Source: Microbacterium proteolyticum | GTDB taxonomy: Bacteria; Actinomycetota; Actinomycetes; Actinomycetales; Microbacteriaceae | Direction: 5' to 3' | DNA: 64,000 nt | Assembly: GCF_029639405.1 (NCBI RefSeq) | Contig: NZ_CP121274.1 | Span: forward strand, 124,001 to 188,000 | Shown: one piece after another, positions 26,098-34,508 of the stretch | How the letters are laid out: each line of letters starts with the position of its first letter | How positions within the stretch are numbered: position 1 is the first letter of the stretch | Program-made: the position numbers and the translations under genes | The notes under the pieces: generated by a model | The model's database searches: none | What the model was told of the DNA's origin: nothing | What the model saw: only the letters and a program-made list of their open reading frames with translations

Positions 26098-27788
26098 ACG
26101 GGCGGGTGCGCGGCATCCTGGCCTCCGCGATGCCGTCGCGGCGGCGATTCGCCCCGGCGGTGCTGTCGGGCTTCGGGACGGCCGGGAGCGCGGTGGCGCT
26201 CCTCGCCACGAGCGCGTGGCTGATCGCCCGGGCGGCCGAGCAGCCGCTGGTCATGTACCTCTCCGTCGCGGTCGTCGGTGTCCGGGCGTTCGCCCTCTCC
26301 CGCGGCGTCTTCCGGTACCTCGAACGCCTCGCCGGGCACGACGCGGCCCTCGAACGCCTCGCCGACGTCCGCGCCGACCTCGTGCGCGAGCTCGTGCCGC
26401 TGGCCCCCGACGGCCTCGGCCGCGCGCGCCGTGGCGGGCTGCTGTCGAGCGTGGTCGACGACGTCGAGGAGCTGCAGAACCTGCCCCTGCGGGTCGTGCT
26501 GCCCCTCTCGGTCGCGGCGCTGACCTCGCTCGCGGCGGTCGTGTTCACGGCCTTCGTGTCGTGGCCCGCGGCACTGGTCCTCCTGGCCTGCCTGGCGGCG
26601 GCGTTCGCGGTGTCGGTGGCCGCGGGGTGGGCGGCCGGGGCGCGCGCCGAGCGGGCGATCGCTCCGCTCCGAGCCGACGTCGCCGACGCCGTCCACGACC
26701 TCCTCACGAACCTCGACGTCCTGACCGCCTACGGCGCCCTCGACACCGCACGCGCGCGGGTGCGGGCGGCCGACCGGGCGCTGCGCCGCGCGGTCGTGCG
26801 ACGCGGAGCCGCCCAGGGACTCACCTCCGGCACCGTGTCGGTGCTCGCCGGACTCGCGTCGCTGTTCGCGCTCGCCGTCGCCGCGCCCGCCGTCGCGGGC
26901 GGCACCCTCTCCGGCCCCGGACTCGCGGTCGTCGTGCTGCTCCCGATGGCGGTGTTCGAGGTGTTCGGGCCCGTGCCGCTGGCGCTAGCGTCGTGGCGGC
27001 AGGTGCGCGCCGCGGCCGAGCGGATCGCCGACGCCGTCCCGTCCGAGATCCCCGAGGGTCTCCCCCGTGACGAGCCCGCCGCCACGGGAACTGCCCCCGC
27101 CCTCGGTGAGGGCATCGAGCTGCGGGACGTGCGCGCGCACTGGCCGGCCCGGTCCGACGCCGGACTCGACGACACCGGACGCATCGCCGATGTCGACCTC
27201 CGCGTCGGTGCGGGCGAGCGCGTCCTCGTCACGGGTCCGAGCGGGGCCGGGAAGACCACGCTCGCCCACGTCCTCGCGAGGTTCCTCGACTACGACGGCT
27301 CGTTCACGATCGGCGGCGTCGAAGCCCGGGACCTCGCCGGCGACGACCTCCGCCGCACGATCGGCCTCGTCGAACAGTCGCCGTACCTCTTCGACGAGTC
27401 GGTGCGTCAGAACCTGCTGTTCGCGCGCGACGACGCCGGCGACGCCGAACTGACCGCGGCGCTCGCCCGCGTCGGACTCGACGCGTGGGTCGCCGAACGC
27501 GGCGGACTGGATGCGACGGTCGGCGACCGGGGCGGCCTCGTCTCGGGGGGACAGGCCCAGCGCCTCGCGCTCGCGCGGGCCCTGCTGCGCGGGTTCCCCG
27601 TGCTCGTGCTCGACGAGCCCACCGCGGGCGTCGACCCGGCGGCATCCGACGCGCTCCTGCGCGACCTGCTCGGCGCGGTCGACCGCGGGCGCGCCGTCGT
27701 GCTCGTCTCGCACGTCGACGTGCCCGAGGAACTGGTCGACCGCACCGTACGGCTGGAGGACGGGCGGGTCGTGACCGGACTCAGCTGA
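26094..27788 (+). CDS. cydC: Thiol/haem ABC exporter subunit CydC
   Basis: 564 residues from GTG 26094 (GTGA overlap with cydD). The exporter domain covers residues about 15-310, with six helices (TSAWLIARAAEQPLVMYLSV among them). The ATPase has Walker A GPSGAGKTT, signature LVSGGQAQRLALARAL, Walker B VLVLDEPTAGVD and H-loop VSHVD. It pairs with CydD and is needed to make active cytochrome bd. The last eight bases overlap the convergent FHA-domain gene. Confidence 0.93.
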   Translation: MNGRVRGILASAMPSRRRFAPAVLSGFGTAGSAVALLATSAWLIARAAEQPLVMYLSVAVVGVRAFALSRGVFRYLERLAGHDAALERLADVRADLVRELVPLAPDGLGRARRGGLLSSVVDDVEELQNLPLRVVLPLSVAALTSLAAVVFTAFVSWPAALVLLACLAAAFAVSVAAGWAAGARAERAIAPLRADVADAVHDLLTNLDVLTAYGALDTARARVRAADRALRRAVVRRGAAQGLTSGTVSVLAGLASLFALAVAAPAVAGGTLSGPGLAVVVLLPMAVFEVFGPVPLALASWRQVRAAAERIADAVPSEIPEGLPRDEPAATGTAPALGEGIELRDVRAHWPARSDAGLDDTGRIADVDLRVGAGERVLVTGPSGAGKTTLAHVLARFLDYDGSFTIGGVEARDLAGDDLRRTIGLVEQSPYLFDESVRQNLLFARDDAGDAELTAALARVGLDAWVAERGGLDATVGDRGGLVSGGQAQRLALARALLRGFPVLVLDEPTAGVDPAASDALLRDLLGAVDRGRAVVLVSHVDVPEELVDRTVRLEDGRVVTGLS

Positions 27789-28560
27789 GCGCGCCGTCCC
27801 CCACGGGATCCGCCAGGTCGAGCAGCCGGAGATCCATGCGGGTCACGAGCCGCGCGGCGACCGCGAACTCCACGAGACGGATCCGCCGGTTGGTCGCGTA
27901 GGCCCCGACGCCCCCGCGCAGGCCCGGGACTCCGTGACGATCGAGCTTGTCGCAGACGTTGTCCAGCTTGCGGTTGAAGCGCGTCAGGGTCCACCCCAGA
28001 CGCGCCGCAGCCCGGGCACTGGTCGGGATGTCGCCCAGACCCGCGCTCTCGGAGCGCAGGAGCGGTTCGACCAGTGCGACGATCAGCTGGCGTTGCGACA
28101 GCGTGAGGACGATCTCGCCGAGCGATTCCCTCCCCGCGTGCCGGTCACGATCCGCGACGGCGGACGCGGGCGCGGAATAGATCGGGGCCGCGACGTACAC
28201 GCCGATCTCGTACGTCGTGGGGCCGGCGCGGAAGACCACGGCGGTATGGCCGAAGACCACCGGGATCCGGCAGCCCGGCGGCACCTGCGAGTGGAATCGT
28301 CCCTCTCCGTCCGCGACGGAGAGGGACGTCTGCGTACCGGTGTTCCGGAGGAACCAGATGCCGTCCACGTCGGAGAACTCCGCCAGAGCCGGGTCCAGCT
28401 CGGAGTTGTCGTCGAGCACGAGGTCCCCCGACCTCCCGACCGTGAAGGCGGCGCCCGGAGGCACCGACGTCCATTCCCCGCAGTACTCCAACTGGAGCCC
28501 TGCCGACGGGATGGACGTCGGCCCCCCGGTCTCGCCCCCGCCTGTCACATCGCCCCCCAT
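27781..28560 (-). CDS. FHA-like domain protein with C-terminal helix-turn-helix region
   Basis: 259 residues from ATG 28560 (GGAGGGG upstream; the in-frame ATG at 28611 is less likely). Residues about 25-120 look like a forkhead-associated phosphothreonine-binding domain, with VGRSGDLVLDD (41-51) and a later TGTQTSLSV strand. Residues 140-240 contain LSQRQLIVALVEPLL and ARAAARLGWTLTRFNRKLDN, which suits a winged helix. A phosphopeptide-controlled DNA-binding role is inference. It is divergent from the HTH-TM-DUF2690 gene across 125 bp that hold three palindromes. Confidence 0.7.
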   Translation of the reverse strand: MGGDVTGGGETGGPTSIPSAGLQLEYCGEWTSVPPGAAFTVGRSGDLVLDDNSELDPALAEFSDVDGIWFLRNTGTQTSLSVADGEGRFHSQVPPGCRIPVVFGHTAVVFRAGPTTYEIGVYVAAPIYSAPASAVADRDRHAGRESLGEIVLTLSQRQLIVALVEPLLRSESAGLGDIPTSARAAARLGWTLTRFNRKLDNVCDKLDRHGVPGLRGGVGAYATNRRIRLVEFAVAARLVTRMDLRLLDLADPVGDGALS

Positions 28561-28584
28561 GGGTCCCCTCCGCTTCCCCCCACG

Positions 28585-28666
28585 AAAGCGCTTTTCCCGC
28601 CGCGCCCCCATGGGGAGGATTCCCCATGTAGGTTCTCGAAAGCGTCCGGAAGGATCCGTTCCGGAC
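28585..28666. promoter_or_regulatory. Three palindromes in the divergent regulator promoter region
   Basis: Within one 125-bp divergent region: AAAGCGCTTT (28585-28594), CATGGGG-AGGATT-CCCCATG (28609-28628) and GTCCGGAA-GGATCCG-TTCCGGAC (28644-28666), all perfect. They lie between the FHA-winged-helix gene and the HTH-TM-DUF2690 gene. At least one is likely to be an operator for one of these two DNA-binding proteins. Confidence 0.55.
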
Positions 28667-28685
28667 GAACTCGGAAAAGAAGTTC

Positions 28686-29519
28686 ATGTCGTCAGGGGGA
28701 GACGCGGTGGACGAGAGCACGGAAACGACGGCATCCACGGAATCCGGCGAGGATGATCCGATCCGCGACTTCGCGGGAGAGCTGCGCCGACTGCGTCTGG
28801 ATGCGGGAAGCCCCACCCTGGTGAATCTGCAGCATCGGACCGGAATCTCGCGCAGCGTCCTGTCGGATGCGTTCGCCGGCCGCACTCTGCCGACGGAACG
28901 CACGGTGTCGGCGCTCGTGAGCGCGCTCGACGAGGATCCGGAGGCCCTCCTCCGGCGTCGACGGGCGCTCGCCCGCGCGGCCCGCGAGAGCGATGCCGCG
29001 ACGACACCCTCCGGCGAGACTCCGGCCGCGCGGACCGTCACCCGCCGCAACGCCGCGCTCCTCTCGGTCGCCGCGTTCACGGTCGGTGTCCTCGGCACCC
29101 TCGGGGGCGTCGCCGTGGTCTCCGCCGTCACCGCACCGCGGATCGGCGAGCCGCAGATCACGGTGGCGAACGGCGTGGACCCCGCTACGACGCCCTGCAT
29201 CGACGACGCGGCCGTCGCGACCTCGGACACACGAGCGGGCGACTCCCTGCTCGAGATCATCTGGTCCGACAAATGCCAGGCCGGATGGGGGCGTCTCACT
29301 CGCTACGACGCGCAGGGCGCGGGGAATACCGTGACGATCGCGATCTACCCTCTGACAGCTCCCACGGGACCCCTGCGGATGGAAGCCACCGAACACGACG
29401 TCCAGGGTGCCTACACTCCGCTGATCGTCCGTCCGACGCCGGACACCTTGCTGTGCGCGGAGGGCGATTACACGCTGAACGGACGCACCGTCGATCTGGG
29501 CGGTCCGTTGTGCATCTGA
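28686..29519 (+). CDS. HTH domain, membrane helix and DUF2690 domain protein
   Basis: 277 residues from ATG 28686 (GTG 28707, with GGGGGA upstream, is an alternative). Residues about 25-90 form a Xre-like HTH (FAGELRRLRLDAGSPTLVNL, TGISRSVLSDAFAG). Residues 122-149 are one membrane helix. The outside part (150-277) matches DUF2690: C171 (TTPCIDD), the block LLEIIWSDKCQAGWGRLTRY with C197, and two further Cys near the end. Related actinobacterial proteins are thought to be membrane-anchored regulators, with an unknown ligand. It faces the FHA gene across a palindrome-rich region. Confidence 0.75.
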   Translation: MSSGGDAVDESTETTASTESGEDDPIRDFAGELRRLRLDAGSPTLVNLQHRTGISRSVLSDAFAGRTLPTERTVSALVSALDEDPEALLRRRRALARAARESDAATTPSGETPAARTVTRRNAALLSVAAFTVGVLGTLGGVAVVSAVTAPRIGEPQITVANGVDPATTPCIDDAAVATSDTRAGDSLLEIIWSDKCQAGWGRLTRYDAQGAGNTVTIAIYPLTAPTGPLRMEATEHDVQGAYTPLIVRPTPDTLLCAEGDYTLNGRTVDLGGPLCI

Positions 29520-29538
29520 CGATGCCGTGACGCGCGCG

Positions 29539-30588
29539 TCAGGATGCCGCGACGAACCGCACGCGATCCGGCGGAATCGACAGGGTCACGACGTCTCCCG
29601 CCGCCAGGTCGGCCGCCGTCACCGCGTCGATCTCCGCGGCACCGACATCGGCGAGGAGCCGCACACCGGTCGGAGTCGGCTCCAGTCGCACCACCCGTGC
29701 GCGCCACGCGTTGACCGCGGACTCCCCCACGCGTACGTCCGCCGCCCGGAACACGGCGGCGATCGCGCGCCCGGCCTCCGCCGCGAGCGCGCGGGATCTA
29801 ACATCCGTCGACGCGAGCCGGAGGTCGCCGAGCACCCAGCTTCCGGCGGAGGCTGTGCCGTCGACGCGCTCGAGGCCGGCGATGCGTGCCGCGACCTCCG
29901 ACGCCGGTGCCGAGAGCACCTCGCGCACCGGTCCGAGCTGGGTCGCCCGTCCCGCCTCGACGATGAGCAGCCGGTCGGCGAGGATCGCGGCGTCGACGGC
30001 GTCGTGGGTGACGGCGACGGCGGTGACTCCGTCGAGGGCGTCCCGCAGCATCGTGCGGATCTCGGCGGCGGTCACGGCATCCAGCGCGACGAGCGGTTCG
30101 TCCAGGAGCACGGCCCGCGGTCGCGCGGCGAGGGCGCGGGCCACCGCCACCCGCTGCTGCTCGCCGCCGGAGAGCTCGGCCGGCCGACGGTCCCCGACCC
30201 CCGGGAGCCCGACACGGGCGAGCCACGCGTCGGCGTCCGCGCGGGCATCGGCGACCGCGACGCCGGCCGCGCGGGGACCGAAGGCGACGTTCTCGCGCAC
30301 CGAGAGGTGCGGGAAGAGCCGCGCATCCTGCCCGAGCAGCACGATGCCGCGCCGCATCGGGTCGGTGCGCACCCGCGGGGGCGCGAAACGGTCGATCACG
30401 CGTCCGTCGAGCGCGATCTCGCCGCCGTCGAGCCGCTGGAGCCCCGCGAGCGCCTCGAGCACCGTGGACTTCCCCGCGCCGCTGCGCCCCATGATGGCCA
30501 GCGTCTCTCCCGGGGCGACGTCGAACGCGACGTCCACGCGGAACGCCCGCCGCTGCACCACGACGTGCGCGGACAGCGCGGCGCTCAT
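29539..30588 (-). CDS. modC: Molybdate ABC transporter ATP-binding protein
   Basis: 349 residues from ATG 30588. The ATPase has Walker A GRSGAGKST, Q-loop LLGQDARLFPHLSV, signature LSGGEQQRVAVARAL, Walker B VLLDEPLVALD and H-loop VTHD. The C-terminal 110 residues are a TOBE/Mop-type regulatory domain, as in ModC (NAWRARVVRLEPTPTGVRLL, ending IPPDRVRF). It energises molybdate (and tungstate) import. The ATG overlaps the modB stop by ATGA; last gene of modABC. Confidence 0.95.
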   Translation of the reverse strand: MSAALSAHVVVQRRAFRVDVAFDVAPGETLAIMGRSGAGKSTVLEALAGLQRLDGGEIALDGRVIDRFAPPRVRTDPMRRGIVLLGQDARLFPHLSVRENVAFGPRAAGVAVADARADADAWLARVGLPGVGDRRPAELSGGEQQRVAVARALAARPRAVLLDEPLVALDAVTAAEIRTMLRDALDGVTAVAVTHDAVDAAILADRLLIVEAGRATQLGPVREVLSAPASEVAARIAGLERVDGTASAGSWVLGDLRLASTDVRSRALAAEAGRAIAAVFRAADVRVGESAVNAWRARVVRLEPTPTGVRLLADVGAAEIDAVTAADLAAGDVVTLSIPPDRVRFVAAS

Positions 30589-31367
30589 GACGCCCCCACG
30601 GGAGGCCGCCAGCCGCGGACGAGCAGCAGCACCGCGATCGCCGTCACCAGCAGCAGGAGCGCGAGCGCGACCGCGGTGCCCTGGCCGACGCCGCCACCGT
30701 TGAACGCGGTGTAGATCGCGAGGGGCATGGTCTGCGTGACGCCCGGCCGGTTGCCGGCGAACAGGGCGGTGGCGCCGAACTCGCCGATCGCGCGGGCGAA
30801 GCACAGCACGATGCCGGCGACGATGCCCGGTGCGGCCAGAGGCAGGGTCACCCGCCGCAGGATCGTCACCCGCGAGGCACCGAGCGAGGCCGCGGTCCGC
30901 TCGATCTCGACGCCCGTGCTGCGCAGCGCCCCCTCCACGGCGAGCACGAGGAACGGCAGCGCCACGAACACCTGCGCGAGCACGACCGCGGTCGTGGTGA
31001 ACGGCAGGCCCAGCGCGCCGAACCAGCCGTTGCGGCCGAAGAGGTAGAGGAGCGCGACGCCGCCGACCATCGGCGGGAGCACGAGCGGAACCGTCACGAG
31101 CGCCCGGAGGAGGGCCGCGGTCCGGGGGGAGCTCCGCGCGATGAGGAGGGCGAGCGGGATGCCGACAGCGGCGCACACGAGCGTCGCCACCGCCCCGGTG
31201 CCCAGGGACAGGCCGAGGGCCTGCAGCGCCGTCGGTGAGGTGACGTCGGCGATCAGCGTGGACCATTCCACCCGCGCGACGAGCGCGGTGAGCGGGACGA
31301 GGAGGAAGAGCAGCCCGATGACCGCCGGCACGATCAGCCAGCGGGGAACGTAGCCTGCCCCTTTCAC
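30585..31367 (-). CDS. modB: Molybdate ABC transporter permease
   Basis: 260 residues from GTG 31367, overlapping the modA stop (GTGA). Five to six membrane helices with the ModB cytoplasmic EAA loop TAASLGASRVTILRRVTLPL, which docks on ModC, and the conserved ARAIGEFGATALFAGN. It forms the membrane channel for molybdate delivered by ModA. Confidence 0.95.
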   Translation of the reverse strand: MKGAGYVPRWLIVPAVIGLLFLLVPLTALVARVEWSTLIADVTSPTALQALGLSLGTGAVATLVCAAVGIPLALLIARSSPRTAALLRALVTVPLVLPPMVGGVALLYLFGRNGWFGALGLPFTTTAVVLAQVFVALPFLVLAVEGALRSTGVEIERTAASLGASRVTILRRVTLPLAAPGIVAGIVLCFARAIGEFGATALFAGNRPGVTQTMPLAIYTAFNGGGVGQGTAVALALLLLVTAIAVLLLVRGWRPPVGAS

Positions 31368-32128
31368 GGAGCCCGGAACCCCGCGTCGGCGAGGATCTTC
31401 TGCCCGTCCGCCGACAGCACGAAGTCGACGAACGCGGCGGCCGCGGCGGGGTTCGGAGCATCGGCCAGCGCGGCGATCGGGTAGCGGTTGACCACGGCAT
31501 CCGCCCCCTCCGGCACGATCGACGCGACGTCGGTGCGGCCCACCACGTCGGTGGCGTACACCAGGCCCGCGTCCGCCTCGCCGGCGGCGACCTTGGTGAG
31601 CACGGCGGTGACGTTCTGCTCGGCGCTGGCCGGGGTCACGGCGACACCGGCGTTCGACAGCAACGTCTGCGATGCGGCGCCGCACGGCACCTCCGCCGCG
31701 CACAGCACCGTGGTCACGCGCGCGAGGTCGGCGAGGCTCTGCACCTTCCCGGGGTTGCCGGTGGGCACCGCGACGACCAGGGTGTTGCCCGCGAAGATCT
31801 GCGGCTCGGGGGCCCGGTCGGCGACCTTCGCCATGTTCTTCTCGTCGGCCGAGGCGAAGACGTCGGCGGGCGCTCCCTCGCCGATCTGGGTGGCCAGCGT
31901 GCTGGAGCCGTCGTACACCGCGGTCACCGTGACGCCGGGGTGCCGGGTCTCGAACGCCTGGGCGATCTGGTCGAACGACCGCTGCAGCGACGCCGCCGCG
32001 TACACCTCGACGGTGCCGGAGAGTCCGTCGGCGGATGCCGAGGGAGCGGACGAGGCGGCCGGAGCGGCGCAGCCGGCGAGCAGGGCGCCGGCGGCGAGGA
32101 GCGCGGCGAGGCGGAGGGGGCGTCGCAT
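31364..32128 (-). CDS. modA: Molybdate-binding lipoprotein of ABC transporter
   Basis: 254 residues. A lipoprotein signal peptide ends in LAGC with lipidated C20. The mature part is a type II periplasmic-binding fold: VEVYAAASLQRSFDQIAQAF, the oxyanion loop YDGSSTLATQI, GAPADVFASAD, and GLVYATDVVG, as in ModA. It captures molybdate outside the cell. ATG 32128 follows AAAGGA; the frame is open to 32218, but only this start gives a signal peptide. First gene of modABC. Confidence 0.95.
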   Translation of the reverse strand: MRRPLRLAALLAAGALLAGCAAPAASSAPSASADGLSGTVEVYAAASLQRSFDQIAQAFETRHPGVTVTAVYDGSSTLATQIGEGAPADVFASADEKNMAKVADRAPEPQIFAGNTLVVAVPTGNPGKVQSLADLARVTTVLCAAEVPCGAASQTLLSNAGVAVTPASAEQNVTAVLTKVAAGEADAGLVYATDVVGRTDVASIVPEGADAVVNRYPIAALADAPNPAAAAAFVDFVLSADGQKILADAGFRAP

Positions 32129-32219
32129 GAGAGGTCCTTTCGGCGACACCGACGGCCGCGGCATCCATTGTTCCTCATCTGCGGACCATAGGGTCGTTGT
32201 AAGCCGTATTCGCGACACC

Positions 32220-32615
32220 TCAGGCGCGGGGGGTCTCCACCGTCACGACCGTCGCCTTCACCGAGGCGACCGCCAGAGCGCCGGGCTCGAGAGCGAGCTC
32301 CTCCGCGGCTTCGGCCGACATGAGCGAGACCACGCGGTGCGGACCGCACTGCAGATCGACCTGCGCCATCACCCCGTCGACGCGCACCCGTGTGACGATG
32401 CCGACGAAGCGGTTGCGGGCGCTCGAGGACACCCCGGTGGGGTCGTCGGGCTCGTCGGCGAGGGCGACGGCGCGGGCGGCGAGAGCTTCGCCGGGGATCT
32501 CCGTGGGCGTGGCGCCGGTGGTGGGGAGGAGCCCCTGGTCGATCCAGCGGCGCACGGTGTCGTCGCTCACTCCGAGCAGCCGCGCGGCGGGCGCGATGCG
32601 GAAGGTGTTCGGCAT
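32220..32615 (-). CDS. MerR-like HTH plus TOBE domain molybdenum-responsive regulator
   Basis: 131 residues from ATG 32615. Residues 1-50 are a MerR/excisionase-like helix-turn-helix (FRIAPAARLLGVSDDTVRRW, ending DQGLLPTT). Residues 66-128 are one TOBE/Mop domain (RNRFVGIVTRVRVDGVMAQV, then ALEPGALAVASVKATVV), which binds molybdate in relatives. Gene order next to modA and moaA makes it the likely local molybdenum sensor in place of E. coli-type ModE. It lies 91 bases upstream of modA on the same strand. Confidence 0.85.
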   Translation of the reverse strand: MPNTFRIAPAARLLGVSDDTVRRWIDQGLLPTTGATPTEIPGEALAARAVALADEPDDPTGVSSSARNRFVGIVTRVRVDGVMAQVDLQCGPHRVVSLMSAEAAEELALEPGALAVASVKATVVTVETPRA

Positions 32616-32685
32616 GTCATGACGCTAGCGCCGCGACCCCTCGCACAGCGACCCCGGGCCTCCCCCACTCGCCTAGGCTCGACCC

Positions 32686-33741
32686 ATGGATGCCGTGCGC
32701 GAGACCGGAGCCCCCCGCGAGGGGGGCCTGCTGGACCGGTTCGGCCGCGTCGCCCGCGACCTGCGCGTGTCGGTGATCGACAAGTGCAACCTGCGCTGCA
32801 CGTACTGCATGCCCGCCGAGGGTCTGCCGTGGATGCCGCAGCAGCAGCTGATGACCGGCGAGGAGATCGCTCGCATCGTCCGCGTCGCCGTCCGCGCCCT
32901 CGGGGCCGAGGAGCTGCGCCTGACGGGCGGCGAACCGCTCGTGCGCAAAGACCTCGAGGACGTCATCGCCCGCATCCGCTTCGATCACCCCGATCTGCCG
33001 ATCGCGATGACGACGAACGCCGTGGGGCTCGACCGCCGTGCGCGGGCGCTCAAGGACGCCGGACTCACGCGCCTGAACGCCTCGCTCGACACGCTGCACC
33101 CCGAGACCTTCGCCGAGCTCACCCGCCGCCCGCACCTCGACAAGGTGCTCGCGGGGCTCGAGGCAGCCCAGGCCGTGGGCCTCGGGCCCATCAAGATCAA
33201 TGCGGTGCTGCTGCGCGGGATCAACGACACCGAGATCGTGCCGCTGGTGGACTGGGCGGTCACCCACGGCTACGAGATGCGCTTCATCGAGGACATGCCG
33301 CTCGACGGCGACCGGTCGTGGACCGAGACGCAGGTCGTGCCGGCCCGCGAGATCCGCGCCGCCCTCGAGGACGTGTTCGACCTCGAGGGCGACCCCCGCG
33401 GTCGGGGTGCCGCGCCGGCCGAACGCTGGGAGGTGCGACGCCGCGGAGACCGCACCCTGGCCGGGCACGTCGGCATCATCTCCTCGGTCACCGAACCGTT
33501 CTGCGCCGCGTGCACCCGCACGCGCGTCACCGCCGACGGCCGCGTCCGCTCGTGCCTCTTCTCGCACGAAGAGACCGACCTTCTCACGGCGCTGCGCGAC
33601 GGCGCGAGCGACGCCGACCTCGCACAGATCTGGCGGGATGCCATGTGGCGCAAGCCCCGCGCCCACGGTTCCGACCGCGTCGGCCTGGCGCGTGCCGACT
33701 TCGTCCAGCCGGAGCGCACGATGAGCGCGATCGGCGGATGA
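32686..33741 (+). CDS. moaA: GTP 3',8-cyclase (molybdenum cofactor biosynthesis protein A)
   Basis: 351 residues. A radical SAM enzyme that, with MoaC, turns GTP into cyclic pyranopterin monophosphate, the first step of Moco synthesis. The SAM cluster Cys are C34, C38 and C41 (DKCNLRCTYCMP). The second cluster ligands are C273, C276 and C290 (CAACTRTRV, RSCLF). The essential C-terminal double Gly is present (SAIGG). First gene of the moaA-moeB-moeA-moaC-moaD operon; its stop overlaps the next start (ATGA). Confidence 0.97.
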   Translation: MDAVRETGAPREGGLLDRFGRVARDLRVSVIDKCNLRCTYCMPAEGLPWMPQQQLMTGEEIARIVRVAVRALGAEELRLTGGEPLVRKDLEDVIARIRFDHPDLPIAMTTNAVGLDRRARALKDAGLTRLNASLDTLHPETFAELTRRPHLDKVLAGLEAAQAVGLGPIKINAVLLRGINDTEIVPLVDWAVTHGYEMRFIEDMPLDGDRSWTETQVVPAREIRAALEDVFDLEGDPRGRGAAPAERWEVRRRGDRTLAGHVGIISSVTEPFCAACTRTRVTADGRVRSCLFSHEETDLLTALRDGASDADLAQIWRDAMWRKPRAHGSDRVGLARADFVQPERTMSAIGG

Positions 33742-34508
33742 TCCCGCTCGTTGAGCCGGTGGCATCCCTCGCCCCCGAAGAACTCATCCGCACGGCCCGG
33801 CACGCCGTCCTCGCCGGGATCGGCGAAGAAGGACAGCGCCGTCTCGCGGCCGCGCGCATCGCGGTCGTCGGCGCGGGGGGACTCGGGTCACCCGTGCTGC
33901 TCGCCCTCGCCGCCGCCGGCGTCGGCGAACTGATCGTGATCGACGACGACGTCGTCGAGCGCACGAACCTGCAGCGTCAGCTGATGCACCGCGTGGACGA
34001 CATCGGCGCGCCCAAGACGTCATCCGCCGCCCGGGCGATCCGCGACCTCTCGCCCCTCACGCAGGTGCGCGAGGAGAACTCCCGCCTCACCCCCCAGAAC
34101 GCCCGGGATCTCCTCGGCGGAGCCCACGTCGTCATCGACGGCAGCGACACGTTCGACACCCGCAGCGCCGTGGCATCCGCGACCGACGAGCTCGGGATGC
34201 CGCTGGTGTGGGGCGCCGTGCAGGAGTGGTCGGCCCAGGCCACGGTGTTCTGGTCGCGGCCGCCCGAGGGGCACGCCCCTGTGACGCTCGGCGACGTGTT
34301 CCCGCCCGACTCGGTCGGTGAGCCGCCGACGTGCGCGCAGGTGGGCGTGCTCGGCGCGCTGTGCGTGCAGGTCGGCGGGCTGCTCGCGACCGAGGCGATC
34401 AAGCTGATCACCGGCGCGGGCGAACCACTCCTCGGACGCCTCGTCGTCATCGACGCCCTGCGCTCCCGCCACGACATCGTCCCGCTCGCGCCCCGGAGGA
34501 CCCCGTGA
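33738..34508 (+). CDS. moeB: MoeB/ThiF-type adenylyltransferase for MoaD
   Basis: 256 residues, an E1-like enzyme that adenylates the C-terminal Gly of MoaD for sulfur loading. The nucleotide site is [15 protein letters not shown], with [14 protein letters not shown] and [12 protein letters not shown] as further family blocks. The usual paired CxxC zinc motifs are not seen: only two well-separated Cys remain ([13 protein letters not shown]), and there is no rhodanese domain. So the core is intact but the zinc site seems lost. It overlaps moaA and moeA by 4 nt each. Confidence 0.88.
   Translation: MIPLVEPVASLAPEELIRTARHAVLAGIGEEGQRRLAAARIAVVGAGGLGSPVLLALAAAGVGELIVIDDDVVERTNLQRQLMHRVDDIGAPKTSSAARAIRDLSPLTQVREENSRLTPQNARDLLGGAHVVIDGSDTFDTRSAVASATDELGMPLVWGAVQEWSAQATVFWSRPPEGHAPVTLGDVFPPDSVGEPPTCAQVGVLGALCVQVGGLLATEAIKLITGAGEPLLGRLVVIDALRSRHDIVPLAPRRTP

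Noticed and set aside
24472..27788. Drug-exporter reading of the two fused ABC proteins
   Set aside because: Their position directly after cydA-cydB with 4-nt overlaps makes CydDC the far better call.
32129..32218. Longer N-terminus for modA
   Set aside because: The extension has no coding character and would bury the signal peptide; AAAGGA precedes the ATG at 32128.
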